From Cruorifilaria tuberocauda (taxonomy: Eukaryota > Nematoda > Chromadorea > Rhabditida > Onchocercidae), in the NCBI GenBank assembly GCA_013365365.1, contig JABVXU010000279.1, positions 1 through 64,000 of the forward strand: a stretch of DNA of 64,000 nt, read 5' to 3'. The notes under the pieces are model-generated. The model saw only the letters and a list, made by a program, of their open reading frames with translations. It had not been told where the DNA came from and did no database searches. The position numbers were made by a program, and so were the translations under genes. Shown here piece after piece: positions 50,630 to 63,800 of this stretch (position 1 is its first letter; each line of letters begins with the position of its first letter).

Positions 50630-52329
50630 GGCTTTATATATTTTAATCATAGGATCGATCACTTCAAGTTCATGTTTTAAGCTATCTCAATGAATGTTTT
50701 GAATTTTTATTTTAAATTTCCTAGTAAATAAAAAGTTACTTGGAGTGATTTGTATATGAATGCTAATTTTAGTATTTTCTTGAAGTATTTTAAATATTAA
50801 TTTATTGTATGAAATTGTAAATCCTCATAAAACAATTATTCTTAATCAACACAGTTTGAATTGATAAGTTTATTTTATTTACTTCAAAATCTAAATTATA
50901 CTTAAATGAGAAAATTAACAAAACAATGGAGTAATTTAAATCTTATAATGTTTTTAGGTGAGATTTTTACCTCAAACATTTAAAATAACAAAATTTGTTG
51001 ATATCAATTAAAATTGATTAAATTACTCGAAAACTATCCAAAAAGAAAAAAACAAAAGAATGAAAATTGATTTTGAAGCAAAATAAATAATGCATCAATT
51101 AAAAGTTTTCAAATCCAATCAGAAAATAATATAATTTATTAATGAATTATTCCTGAGCATTCATTGATAACAGTTATCGATTAATAATACCTATCACGTA
51201 ACTATACCGAATAATTAAGCCAATGAATTCTTTCATGGAAAATTTTCTCAATGATTCATTATTTATTATAAATTCAAGAAGAGAAGCTTAATGTTATCTA
51301 TACTTAGCAGATTTTCGTCATAAAAACTGTTTTACTGTTTGATTTCTAATTCATTCCGTTCTTTCACCTTAAAATTTTATCTTTAACTCTGAATATTTCA
51401 AAATCGTAAAAGTTACGTGAAAGTTCTTTCAAGCCTTATTCAATGAACTTGTATCTCACTCTGAATACATCTCATCTCATCTCATCTTTCCATAATTTCG
51501 ATTTCTATTCATTTAATTGTAATATGATCTTTTTTCCCATCTTTGTGTATGATTCTCATTGTTACAAATTTCTACGCCATATAAGAACGTGAAGTGATGG
51601 CGTGGATCAGTTCTGACGGATTCACGCTATCAGTCAAAGTCACGGAAGAGAACTCTCTTCTTATTAGTATTTCTCATGAATAAAGTTATTATTCGAATTT
51701 TCAAACGTTATAATCCAACGAATCTCTAGTAAATTCCGATTGTAAGAAAGAGTATAAAACTAAACTTTTTCAGTTCAATAAATCAGTGGGAAATTCTATT
51801 GTATTCGAAACAAAATCGAGAGAATCATTTAGCAATTTCAAAAAAATTAAATTAACTTTCACGAAAATCGATTGTGCCTCACTTGATAGTATCGATTAAA
51901 TTCAAAAATCCACAACGATTGTTAATAAAATGAATAGATTATTTTTAAATTTATATTTAAGAAATCTTAGATTTAAAATGACAAATATTATTCTTAATCA
52001 TTTAACATTTTTTTAAAAGATTACTGTAGTATAACTATTACTTTATTACTTTTTAAACATTATATAAATTTCATCGTAAAATTGCTTATCTAAATTGACA
52101 ATTAGATTGCATTAACCTTTTACTTAAATAACTAAACATGTTCTTTCATTGCAGTGCACAGTGCTAAATTTATTATTAATTAACTAATTAGTATGTTATT
52201 AATTAAAAGAGATCACTGATATTAACATCATTTTTGCATATTTATTACATAAAACTTTTTCCACATTTCAATCGATTTGAATAGTTTCAAGATATGGAAA
52301 TAAGATGAGGAGCTTAAAAATCAATTCAG
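50630..52329. other. Spacer after the galectin-like gene
   Basis: AT-rich. One GC-richer patch at about 51590-51690 has an open plus-strand frame (W-I-S-S-D-G-F-T-L-S-V-K-V) ending near a GTATTT donor whose phase would fit the cysteine-rich exon at 52330; it could be an upstream exon of that gene. A short (ATCTC)n array lies at about 51467-51487. Otherwise no supported feature. Confidence 0.45.
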
Positions 52330-52718
52330 TATGTTCCACCGATATCACTCCTCGTTTTTCCATTTGCGTAAAGTTTGGCAATGATACGTGTAGGAAATTA
52401 CGAATTACTCCAAACGGATGTTTCAATTTATGTTGTCTGAAATTAAGTCATTCAGTGTGAGAACAAGAAAATACTGAAATGTATCAATTCTATTCTTGTT
52501 TTCGTCATAATTTGCATTACTTCAAAAAATCATTGCTTATGAATTTTTCATTTGGTAGAAATACAGCAGCATGCGTGAGCGCAATTGACGGAAGTGAAGT
52601 GCATGCATCCGAGAAATACTGCAATTCACCATATTCCACCGAACAACCACGTAAATCCAGATGTTTTAACGCACCAAAAATTTCCCGTGGAGATCTGAAA
52701 TCAGTTTTAGAATGTTAA
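52330..52718 (+). CDS. Cysteine-rich gene fragment, possible thrombospondin type-1-like tail
   Basis: Two segments, 52330-52456 (acceptor TTCAG, donor GTGAGA) and 52559-52718 (acceptor GGTAG, stop TAA), join in phase across a 102-nt intron and give about 95 residues with eleven Cys. The second segment reads A-A-C-V-S-A-I-D-G-S-E-V ... Y-C-N-S-P ... R-C-F-N, which recalls the C-terminal half of ADAMTS/papilin-type thrombospondin repeats (C-V-x-x-x-x-G-x-x-V ... C ... P ... C-N). The first lacks the usual W-x-x-C-S-x-x-C-G start, so the match is partial. No start codon is assigned; the 5' part may be the patch near 51600 or may be lost. It could be a pseudogene remnant. Confidence 0.3.
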
Positions 52719-53069
52719 AGATATAGTAATTGATTAATTAACTAGAAAGATTAAAAATTTAATTTGCACTGGATAAGATTAATTAACAGTTAAAAGAAAT
52801 TCAGCAATCCATTTTTTTTTTTTTGAAAATTCCATATCAACAAAAAAATAAAGCAGTTGTTTGTTTAATAAATAAATTAACTCCTAAAAAAGTTTATTAT
52901 TGATCAAATAGCAGACATGATTTATTAAATGATTGCTATTTCCTATTTCTAATTTGCAAATCGATAATGTATTGTTTTAAATAGGAATCTTATTCCGCTA
53001 TTTTTTCATATTAATTTTGTATAAATTTTGACTTTATTTAAATTTTAACTTAATTTTGAAAATTGTTTG
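52719..53069. other. Convergent 3' flank
   Basis: AT-rich 3' region shared by the plus-strand cysteine-rich fragment and the minus-strand F-box-like gene. TTTATT at 53033-53038 is an AATAAA signal for the minus-strand gene, 32 bases past its stop. Confidence 0.6.
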
Positions 53070-54136
53070 TCATTTCCTTTTTATGAAACTTTCAAATTTC
53101 ATTTTGATATAAATATTAGTAAGAAAGAAGAAAACAAACTTCTTGGCACGAATCGCAATATCATTTAAATCATGTAAGTGTAATGAATATAGAGATTGAA
53201 GACAAAGTTTATGTATTGTGAAATTAGGTATTAGTTGCAATGCTACGCCAATTTCTCGACGTATTGCGTAAAGCGAGTGTCGATTTTTTTCCGCAATAAA
53301 TGAAAAAGTATTTTTCAATAAGGTTTCAATACGAAGATCGGTATATGAATTCCAGAATACCTCTAGAGCCTAATAATAGTAGGTAAAGATAATATGAGGT
53401 AACAAATATTAACTATATTATCTCATTGAATGTATACCTTAAATAAAGTTAAAATAAAGCAAGTATCCTAATTTGATAAATTACATTTAAAAAAAAATTA
53501 TCCGAATTAATCGATTGATTTTTTACCATTTTAGCAGCTTTGCAAGTATCACTGAAATGTTTTTGATCGATGATATTTAAATTAGAAATAATTTTTGATA
53601 AGACAACTATCGGTAGTTGTTGAAAAATGGAACGCGACATTCCATCACATTCCATTTCAATCACTTCTTTGGCATCAGCCGAAAGAACACGAATTTTAGC
53701 ATTTTCATTAAATTTCTCGGACGAAAACAAATCTTCCTAAAATTTCAAATTATTTTCTTAAATTTATTTAAATAATTATCATTTTTAGTTATTTACGTTA
53801 GGAGAGAAATTAATAATTCAAACTTTCGATGAAAACTTTTTGAAACAAAAAATTAAAGATAGTCTTAACTTCAACGAAAAAAGTTTTTAAACAATTAATT
53901 AAAATTTAAATTTTCCAAAAAATTTTTTTAATATAAATTCTAGAAAGTGTTGAAAAGAATTTTCTGTATGGATAATAAATTTTGTGTGTAAGCAGTATAG
54001 AGTTGTATTTTTATTTCAATGTTCTTACCGATGATTTATTTATACTGTCAATTTGTTTGCGTTTCCGATCGTTCCTCAATTTCTGGCGAAATTCATTGAA
54101 TGAAATATTAGTTTTTCGCTTTTTCAGACTATCCAT
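53070..54136 (-). CDS. F-box-like protein with unknown C-terminal domain
   Basis: Minus-strand exons 54136-54029, 53736-53527 and 53369-53070 join in phase 0 at both introns to 205 residues. The first exon is basic (M-D-S-L-K-K-R-K ...). Residues about 68-110 (S-I-F-Q-Q-L-P-I-V-V-L-S-K-I-I-S-N-L ... F-S-D-T-C-K-A-A-K-M) fit the F-box consensus, pointing to Skp1 binding in an SCF ubiquitin ligase. The C-terminal 99 residues are helical-looking, with conserved-type aromatic and Leu spacing, and match no family I recognise. The second intron lies five residues after D-T-C, as in the gene at 27047-27891, so the two are probably paralogues. An AATAAA signal is 32 bases downstream. The start was taken at the first in-frame ATG of exon 1; no acceptor is evident just upstream. 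Confidence 0.6.
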
Positions 54137-55510
54137 ATCTTACTTACCGATAATTTTCCTACCAATCTTCCGATATTGATATTTTTTGTGAATTAATTGT
54201 TTTAGAAGAAATTAATCTATTCGCTGAAATTTACAAATTTCATTACAAGTTTTAAAAAATATAAAAACAGAGCAAATCATCGAAAGATCGTTTTAAAATT
54301 AATAAATCCGAAAATTAAGTAATTACTCTATAATATCTTAAGAAAATCATGAAATATGATTGCTGCTGAAATTCAGAAATTAAGTTTTTTAAAAATAATC
54401 TTTGATTAAACAAAATGCTATAGGACTGGTTAGCTATAGAGGAATTGTAAAATTTAAGTAGTGATAGGCCTGAATGGTTGTATTTTAAGAAATATTTGAA
54501 GGAGCCTGGAAAATCTAGTAATTTTCTCTAAGTAATAAGAAGAGAACAACAGAGAGCACACCGTTTACGAATGCCGGAATGTTAGAATAAACTATTTTTC
54601 GAAAACCGGAAAGCTTTTAAAGGAATTTATTTGGTATTCTTTTGCTTATCGTCAATGATAATTATTGAAATGAAATTGTTTTTCATTACTGATACTTTCC
54701 TGACTTTATTTCTTTTACTCACTGATGAAAGTTAAATCCGTTTTCCGGTTTTTCTAATTTTCATGTCATGCTCTATTTCTCTTCCGTTGATAATCTCTGA
54801 ATAGCCATAAACAATTCTAAAATTTCCAGTACTTCGATATCTAATTTGGTAAAAGATAGGTAATAAAAGAATTCCAATGCATTTTCATCAGTATTCCCCG
54901 TAAATTAGACTTAAACAATAAATTAAAATTGAAAAGAAAATTTTAAATCAATCGAAACTTCTAATGTTTGTTTACAAATTAACTTTGTTTTGACAAACTG
55001 AATTTCGTTTTAAAGTAAAAAATAAATAAGTTGAATAATTAGGCTGACTTCTATAAATAATATATCAAAAAACACTTCGTTTTAATTTCCTACATAATTC
55101 TTACTTCAAACTAATGTTTAATAGAAATTTTTTAATTCAAAATCTATTTACTTAATTAATTTCTTTAATGGTTTCATTCATCAGTTATATTTACTTAAAA
55201 ATAAATTAATATCAATCTCTTGAACTAATTGATTTTATTCTTTCAACTATTTCAGAATAATTTACAGCTTAAGAAACTTACATTGCTACCGAATCATTTA
55301 TCATTTGATATATTATTGGGCAGTGGTTAATTCACTAAGCTTATCTTTTCAAGCTTAAAAATTTTTGAAATTCTTAAGCTGAAGTGCTAATATCTTAGCC
55401 AATCTTTGGTAGTAAATCTTTTAATAATTTCACTAATATCGATTGATTGAACTATATACAAGTGCGACAATTTAATGATGAATTCTCGGTAGATGTTCAT
55501 GTACGAGTAG

Positions 55511-55560
55511 TGTGCGTGAGTATGTGCGTGCGTGTGTGCGTGTGCGTGTGCGTGTGTGTT
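55511..55560. repeat. GTGTGC-type microsatellite
   Basis: Interrupted GT/GC dinucleotides over 50 bases. Apparent Val/Cys and His/Ala frames across it come from the repeat. Confidence 0.9.
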
Positions 55561-55762
55561 TGTATCTGTGTTCATCTCAGTTGGTCTGTGTCTTCGTGTT
55601 CATGTCTCCCTTTTCCTATGTACTTAATTATATTCGATAACCGGTTCCGAATTCAGTCATCTTTGCGTAGTTAGAAGCGGTGAAGATTGTTTCAATGATT
55701 TCTTCCCGATGAAATCTCTTTAACTTGTGACTGTACAGAACTTGTTGTGATACTACGGAATG

Positions 55763-55807
55763 TATCGCGGGTATCGTGGGTATCGCGGGTATCGCGGGTG
55801 TCGGGGG
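55763..55807. repeat. 9-bp minisatellite
   Basis: About five copies of TATCGCGGG with single-base variants (TATCGTGGG, TGTCGGGGG). It is unusually GC-rich for this window. Confidence 0.9.
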
Positions 55808-55921
55808 AAGAAAGGTATCGAGTAAAAGCATACATGTATATATGCGTTCATCATTTACTGTTATTGAACTATCGTGATATTGTTACGTCATATATTCTAT
55901 TATATTAACTCAAATATCATT

Positions 55922-55982
55922 GCTCTCTCTCTCTCTTTCTTTCTCTCTCCCTCTCCCTCCCTCTCTCTCTCTCTCTCTCTCC
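55922..55982. repeat. CT-rich microsatellite
   Basis: Sixty bases of CT with a few CTTT and CCCT interruptions. Confidence 0.95.
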
Positions 55983-57470
55983 GTAACTATCATTAATATC
56001 ATTCTTCTTAATTTTTCCCTTTTGAAAATTGTTACGTTTGTAATTATTATTCTTGTAATTTGATGATATATAATAGTATGAATTTCTAATTTTTCATGTG
56101 AAATTTGATAAGTGATAATAATTTTAAATATTATTGTTTCCAATTTTTAAATTAAAATCATTATCAAAGCTTGGAATGTGCAATGTCGTGAAATTTAAAC
56201 TTATCATATTTCAACTTTTATTTAGGACATTTCCATGAAACTTATCACTTCACTTATTATCAATATTAGCTTGTATCTGTAAAATTTCGATGGGAAAAAA
56301 ATTTACGTAAGAATTATATTTAATGTATAGTTTGATAAGTGATAGTAATTTAAGAAGCTTACAAACATCGTAGATGAAGATAATTGATTTTTAAATGTTA
56401 GCTAAAGGTTATATCCTTTAGGCAAGAAAAAGAAGCTAAAATAACAAAATAAATACTTTCGCAATCATGCAGAAATTATAAATGTTGGAATTAAATTTCG
56501 AAATTATATTCTGTTCAATAAATGGAAATAGAGTTAGGCTAATACAGTATGGAATTAATTAAAACTTATCGATAAAAAAAACTTTCGAATATTATTTTTT
56601 GTTGTTTCATTTCGATCTATTCTTGTCGAATTGAATTAGTTATTATTTGTTGCTATTTATATCATTTCTCGGGAGATTTCCTAAAACACTATAAATTAAC
56701 TTGTCATTTTCAAATATTTCATTACTGATAATGTTAAACCATTTTTTACTTATATCTTTCTTGGATGAGAATTTTCATTAAGGAAGAATCAATCATGAGT
56801 TAATTAATGATAAATCGTGAAGCTTACTAATCAATCGTAAAGTTTAATCAGTAACGTTTCTAAACTAATCTTCCGTACCTTTAAAAGATGATTAACAATT
56901 TATAACACTTTGATAATTGATTTTATAAAATGACAAGATTCAGATAAAGGCCGAAAGATTTATTTCATATAAATCTTTCACACAATGAAATTTGAAATAG
57001 TTCTTAGCCTACTGAAAATTTATCATTTTTTTTATATTTAACATAATAATTGGCTTCTTTTCGAATTCATTTGTTTGCATTTTAGAATTATACGTTTATT
57101 TCAATTTCAAATTTATCTGTCCCATTCATCTTTTTTGAATTATACCTTTATTGTTATTGAATTTGTCTAATTATATCTTAAAATTAAATGCATGTCTAAT
57201 TTTTAGCCAAATTTTTAACCTTTGCTAGTTACCTGAGAGTATTTCTTTTGGAAAAAAGTATTTTGTTATTTTCTTTTTTATAATTCTATATTTTTTACAC
57301 ATTTTTCATTTAGTGTTCGTCTTAAAAAAAAATTAGGATTTAAATTAACGAAATGATATGTTCATTGTATATTCAATATTCCCATCTAATAATATTTTTA
57401 GGATGGGATTTTTAACATACGAGGAAATTTTAATAAGTCATTTAAACGTCTCAAACATAAAAGATACATG

Positions 57471-57546
57471 TTATAGGTCATCAGATAGATCATTTTAATG
57501 AATAAGAATTATAGGTCATTAGATAGGTCATCTTAATGAATAATTT
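57471..57546. repeat. Two-copy 38-bp tandem repeat
   Basis: The block starting TTATAGGTCATCAGATAG at 57471 recurs at 57509 with four differences. Non-coding, 320 bases upstream of the receptor kinase start. Confidence 0.85.
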
Positions 57547-57865
57547 GATGAATTTTATCAGAATTTTAGTTTAAAGAGATATTCAGCCGAATAACGATGT
57601 TCTTAATTAAATAGTTCATTTTTTATTTGATTACTATTTGAGAATAATACAAACATTACTTTGAAACTTTTAGAAAAAAATCCTTTAACTTAAATCTCTT
57701 AAAAAAAATTAATACTTTGAATTCTTAATAAATAAATATTATGGAAAGATGAAATTTACGTCATATCCTATTTCTATTCACGTTAGAGTAAATATTTTAA
57801 ATGAAGAAAAGCCAATTTCAACGATATCGAATGGAGGATTTCAACGATTTTAATTATTGTTACTA

Positions 57866-60800
57866 ATGTATCAGTTATGGATTTTGTTCTTGTTTATCAC
57901 TTTGCAAATAAACCACTCAAATACTATCAATTCGGATTTATCACGAGTGCGCATTTGTCACCTAAGATGTATCGCTGAATGTATCATCAATGATAAGGTA
58001 TTATCATTGATGATAATTATACCATAGACTTTTTTAGTACATATTTCAGTAATTTGGAGTTAGTTTTTTAAACTTAGCACAGACTTTATTATTTCTATTA
58101 ATTTGAGAAATACCAAAATTACTAAAATGTGAAATAAAGCTTGATAATGTTAAGTTAAATTATGTTATCATCAGTATCATTTCAATTTAGTTTAGCCGAT
58201 AAAATATAAAAGATCTAATTTCAAATTTTATTAGCTAATTTGTATAAAATTGGCCAATTTGACATATTGTACTTTAAAGCTTTTTCGATACTTTTTGATT
58301 TTATAAATTCAATTATTTTTCAATGAATAATAATGAATTCTCAATTTATTATCGTTAAATGGCAGGCAATTTCTGAGAAATTATAAATATTTCTATTTGT
58401 AACCTTAAAATTAAATTAGAAAAGAACAAAAGAAAAGAAATTTGAGGGAAAGAGCAATTGATGCAGCAAAATTTTCAGCAATTTTCGAAGTATTGTGAAG
58501 ATAAATGCGAGAAAAGTATAAGAGATGACCTTTGTGTAAGTTTGCTTTTATCAACTAGAAGTAATGCTAGTAGGAAGTAAAAGTAATTTTCTTTCTCTTA
58601 AATTTGAGGAAAATATTTCATTGAATAGAAAAATTAACATTTTGTTTTTAATTTCATATTTCAATGAATAATTAATTTTGATTTTGGTTTTTTGGTTTCG
58701 AATTTTTTTCTTCTCTTATTTTCAAAATCATTGGAATATCTTCCATTTTATGCCTTTATGTCTGATAAGAAGAAAAATTTGACAGAAATAATTGAGACGA
58801 CAATTTCATTTAATAAATAATTAAGCAGTAGTGCTAATCAAATAAGCTTGTCATCAATTTATACAATTTATACATTTATAGTTATTTTTAAAAGTTGATT
58901 TCAAAATTTCGATAATGAATGGAGAAAAGCTTTAGCGAAAGGTTGCTCGAATTTATTTCATATGTTAGATTTTTTCAGAGTGATAAGACTCGAAATGAGG
59001 AATTTTGCTGGAAGACATGTGAAGGTAAGTTAAATGAGGGATCAGAACCGGAAATACCTAAGAATATTGAATGGGCCTATACGCCATCCTATTCCATCAA
59101 TATCACCTGGGATGGTAATGGAACGCTGTACTTGTTTGAGATAGCGAATAGCGAGAATCGCGATCATTTTGTAAGTTTATCTTACTTTATAATTACTTTT
59201 CACTTTCTTATGTAACTTATGAAGCTTTAAGAATTTTAACATTTTTAGTGATCCTTTTTTCTTTTCTTAACAATCATTGATTATGCTGTATCAGACTACT
59301 AATAATATTATTTAGAAATTGTTTACTTTAAAATATCTTTAATAATAATCAAGTAGTAAGTTGTACGATAAGGTAAAATATAAGTATACGAATAGTTAAA
59401 GCTAAGAAATTTCATTTATCATTTTTCATTTTGGACTAGAAGAAAATTTAATTCTATTTATTTCCAGATATTTTTGTATAAATTTAATACTTTTAATCTT
59501 TTAATTTGAATTATAAATTTATACGAAATTAATATATTCTTTTTTCACATCGATTTTTTCATACATTCAAAAAGATTTTTTTTTTTAAAGTAAAAAAGTA
59601 GAACTATCAGAATGAAACTTTACAACCAATCAATTGAACAAATCAAATTGTTCGAAATGGTTGGAATATAATTTATTACATTTTATTTTTAGCTTACAAC
59701 CACAGCATCGCTATTAAATTATACGAAAACAGAACGAAACTTTTGCAATTCGTTACTCTTTCGAATTGCGTCGGTGACAACCGGGGGAGTAAGCGATTTC
59801 AGTGATATCCAAGAAATTCCTCCAATATCACCTGAAATTATTGAAAATCTAACCGTTCAATCCATGGAATATATCGTAAGTGAAATTTCTGCTTCATTAG
59901 CCATATCGATTAATAAGCTAACATCTGAGACATTTGTTAAATTTTTACTTAACAGCTAACATGAAGCTAACAAATTTTGCATTGATAATTAGATATCAAT
60001 GCCGTTAACTGTACTCCTCCAAAAATGTACTATACTTGTAAATTCATCAAAATTATAAGGTTTTATATAATTATAAGTAAAATTGAAATTTTAAATGATG
60101 TATTGGTTAGAATATAAGATTCTCTTGAGAAGTTCGACTATAGATAGTTTAGGAATAGTAAGTTATCCTAAAAGAAGCCTTATCTTGATCTTAGGCTTTT
60201 ATTAGGCAATCAATTGATTATATTATGATTTGTAAGGAATAATTTTTGCAGAATCAGTCATTCAGCGAAAATGGTTATTTTTCTAATGGAACGATTAGAT
60301 TAATTCTACAGTATGCAACACCGAAATACAGTAAAACTATTTTATTTCCTGAAATTTTCTTATTAAAAGTAATTAACACAATATAAATTAATAATTAGAG
60401 GAAAAATTAATTAATTGTTTTTGATTTCCTTTTCCGAAATTATTTTTAATGGATTTCAAATTGTAGGAATTCGTTATAATTAAAAGAATCATCATTTGTT
60501 AATTGGTGTTTAAGTTTGGACGATATTCTAGTAATTTAAATTTTATAAATTTTAGATTGGCCATTAGGGGAAAACGATATAAAGGTAGATTTACTCTTTC
60601 ATATGGTAAGCTGTAATATTCCTGATTTATCAAAAGCAGTACCAGCACCGGAATTTGTTAGTTTTATTTTTCATTTTCTTCTTTCTCTTTAAGTTTTCCC
60701 ATTGAGCTTAAGTATAACTTAAAACATATATAGATATAATTTAGAGAGAAACTTTGTCTTCAGTTCAACCTGTCATTATTAACCCTAACTGAACTAAACG

Positions 60801-63800
60801 TTATAACTGAAAATAAAATATAGATTTATTGAAAATATGAATTATTTTATTCTTAGGTGAGAAGTGAGGAGCCACAAACGTTGGTTGCTGAATTTGGTGC
60901 AGATCTGATGTATCGCAAATGTCAATTCTTATATTACGTAAGCGGAGTTCAGAGTAATCGTTGTGGTACAACGAAAACGAACGACGATTTCAATCAAAAT
61001 TCAATGAAACCATTAAAAATTAGTTAGTCTTTATTATTTATATATGATATTCTATCTTTGATAATTGGCCAAATGTAAATTTCACTGATAACAATTAGTG
61101 GATATAATTCAGTAATCTAATTTGAAATTTAATTTAAGTTAAAAATCAAATATAAAAAATTTCCAACAATGAGTTTAAATAAAAATTAGCAAGAAAAAAA
61201 TGAAATAATTTAAGTAAATAGTGAATAGTTTACTTATCTAAACTCCTTTAAAGAAATCATAGTGTTTTTATACATTTAATCGTGGAATTTATCAGTTGAA
61301 AGCTAATTAATCGATTACTTGTAATTAATCAATCCTGTTCTTGTTTTTTCGAAATTTCAACTTCAGATTGTGCTACCGTACAAAACAGTCCATGTGACGA
61401 TAACCCGCTGATACACCATGCACCAATGTGTGGACAGGTAGAAGGATTCAGTTATCAGATTCTCAACGATTACATCAATTCAGATGACATTAACAGTAAT
61501 GTAACTGTCAATGTGACATTTCGCTCCACTCTTATGAATAAGAAGCCACTCTATTTTGTGGCTTTTTATGGTGACGCTGAACCGTTTTATCGAGAAATCG
61601 ATGTTTGTTTTTCATCTTTCATTAATTAATACTATTAATTAACCTAAATATTTTAATATTCCTTTTTCTTTTCTTAACTTTTAGAGAATTAAAAAAAGTG
61701 ATATCAGGTAGAAATATGGAAGTGTCAAGTATTATTTATATATTTATTATTATTATATATTATTCTATTTAACTTATTAATTATACTTACAATTAGTTAT
61801 TATAATAATAAATATTAAAAATTACTTAGTATTATTATTTTTATCAATTGTTTCATAGAATATTTTAATACTTTTGCTCACATATGATTCCATTATCGAT
61901 GATAATTATCTTTTGTATGGATGAATTTGTCAATTTTTGAAATTTTTAAATTGAAAGTAACGAGATTAAAATATTTGCAAACTTAAGCTACTGTAAAATT
62001 CCAACATTCAGAGAGAGAGAGAGAGGGAGAGAGAGAGAAAAAGAAAGAGTGAATCGTTGGTAAATCTCCTCCTCTTTTTCATTATTACAATTAAGGATTT
62101 TGCATTACAATTTTGTATCAAATAAAGTCATTTCTAGAATTACTTATCTATTTATTGTAATAAAGGTAGAATATTTCTTTGAATTACCTATTCTTTACTA
62201 GTTACCTGTTACTTTTCTCAAGAATAAGTAAAAATTGCAGGTAGAATTGCTTGGTGTTAACATGCGAAATATTTTGGGTAATGCGACAAACTGTCCAAAA
62301 CTCAATCGCGATGGAACATGTGCAGTAAAGTTTAAATTTAATTTTTTAATTTATAATTCAATTGAATACAAAAGGATTGAAAATTTTCAGCATTAACTTA
62401 CAATAAAAGTTAAAGTTAAAAACAGTATAGTTATTGCTAGATAGTATTGAAATCATTTATCAGTCATGATGGGTATACATTAATTGACATTTATATAAAC
62501 TTAAATTAGCTATGAAAATTATAAATGATGTACAGAAGTGAATTTTACATCTAAACTTTTTATTGATCAATTAAATTAACTAATCAATTAAAATATTACC
62601 ATTGTTCATTTTTTCACTTTAGTTGCATACTTATATTATGTCAGGTGAAATTGAACCTTGTGAATGCATCAGTAATAATAACAAATTTGCAAATGAACAA
62701 ACTTTATGGTGTGACAATATGCGCCGTCATTGATCCACATAATTTAACTTATCCAGAAGTGAACGGTGTTGCATTTGGAATGAAATCAAAAGCCAATAAA
62801 ATATTCATCGATTCCGCGGGTTTACATTTTTATTCTATTGTTATGTTATTTACTTAGAATGAAAAGCTAAAATTTGAGTATTTTAAGCTAACAATGGATA
62901 AGTTAAACAATGTTCCTGTTTTAAGAAATATAACATTTTATCGTTTTACTTTTTACTTTATACTTTGTTATTTATTTATTTATCATTATAAATGATATTA
63001 TTACTTAAATTATCTTTCTTCAGCTTACTTACTTCACCCTTAAATCGTTGCTTTCAGCATTTAAGAGACATCGTCCAAGCTTATTAACAGGAATTATTGC
63101 TGGCAGCACAGCAACTTTTGTATTACTTCTCGTTGCTACATTTATTTGTATTCAACGAAAGCAAAATGCAAAAATTAAAATGCATCAATTGAAACTCGAA
63201 CAAATGAAATACAACAGCGACTTAAGATATACTAATTTGCCTAAAAAGTTAGCTATAATTCATTTTTTTCGGAATCAGATGCTATAATCATTTCAATTTC
63301 AACGATTACATTTCGTTCAATGATCACTGTCATATCGTAAAACACTTCGTATAATCCATATCGAGAAATTAAGTATTATTCAAGTAAAATGATTAATTCG
63401 AGTAGCAGGAATTCAAATACAATTGGAATTGTAAAGAGAAAGAAATACTTATTTCGATATTTCAGAAATAAAATTTTGAATTTAGAAATCTTCAAAGTAT
63501 AGATCAATCTTTCTTTCCTCAATTACTTCTTAATTATCGGTGCATCCGTTTCAGTCGTAATAAATGAATAGCATTATCGAAGTTGGGTTATTACTGATTT
63601 TAGTATTCGAAATAAGTACTTTTATTCTTATCAGTACAAATGAGCTAGAAGAGAGAATTGCGATCTTATCTGTAATATTTTAGATCGATTTTACCTCATA
63701 AAAATTGGCAATCATTCCGTAAACTGATAATAATTGAGAAGCTAATAATAGATACAAATAATGATACAATATATGTAGGCAGGATATATGGGAGTTGGAG

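Larger units (their letters stand above)
54137..57865. other. Divergent intergenic region between the F-box-like gene and the receptor kinase gene
   Basis: No supported gene. It serves as the upstream region of both neighbours. The middle (55500-55990) concentrates simple repeats: a GT/GC-type microsatellite, a 9-bp minisatellite and a CT tract. A two-copy 38-bp repeat lies at 57471-57546. The rest is AT-rich. Confidence 0.55.

Noticed and set aside
55387..55831. His/Ala and Pro/Ala/Ile repeat frames on the minus strand
   Set aside because: Come from the GTGC microsatellite and the 9-bp minisatellite.
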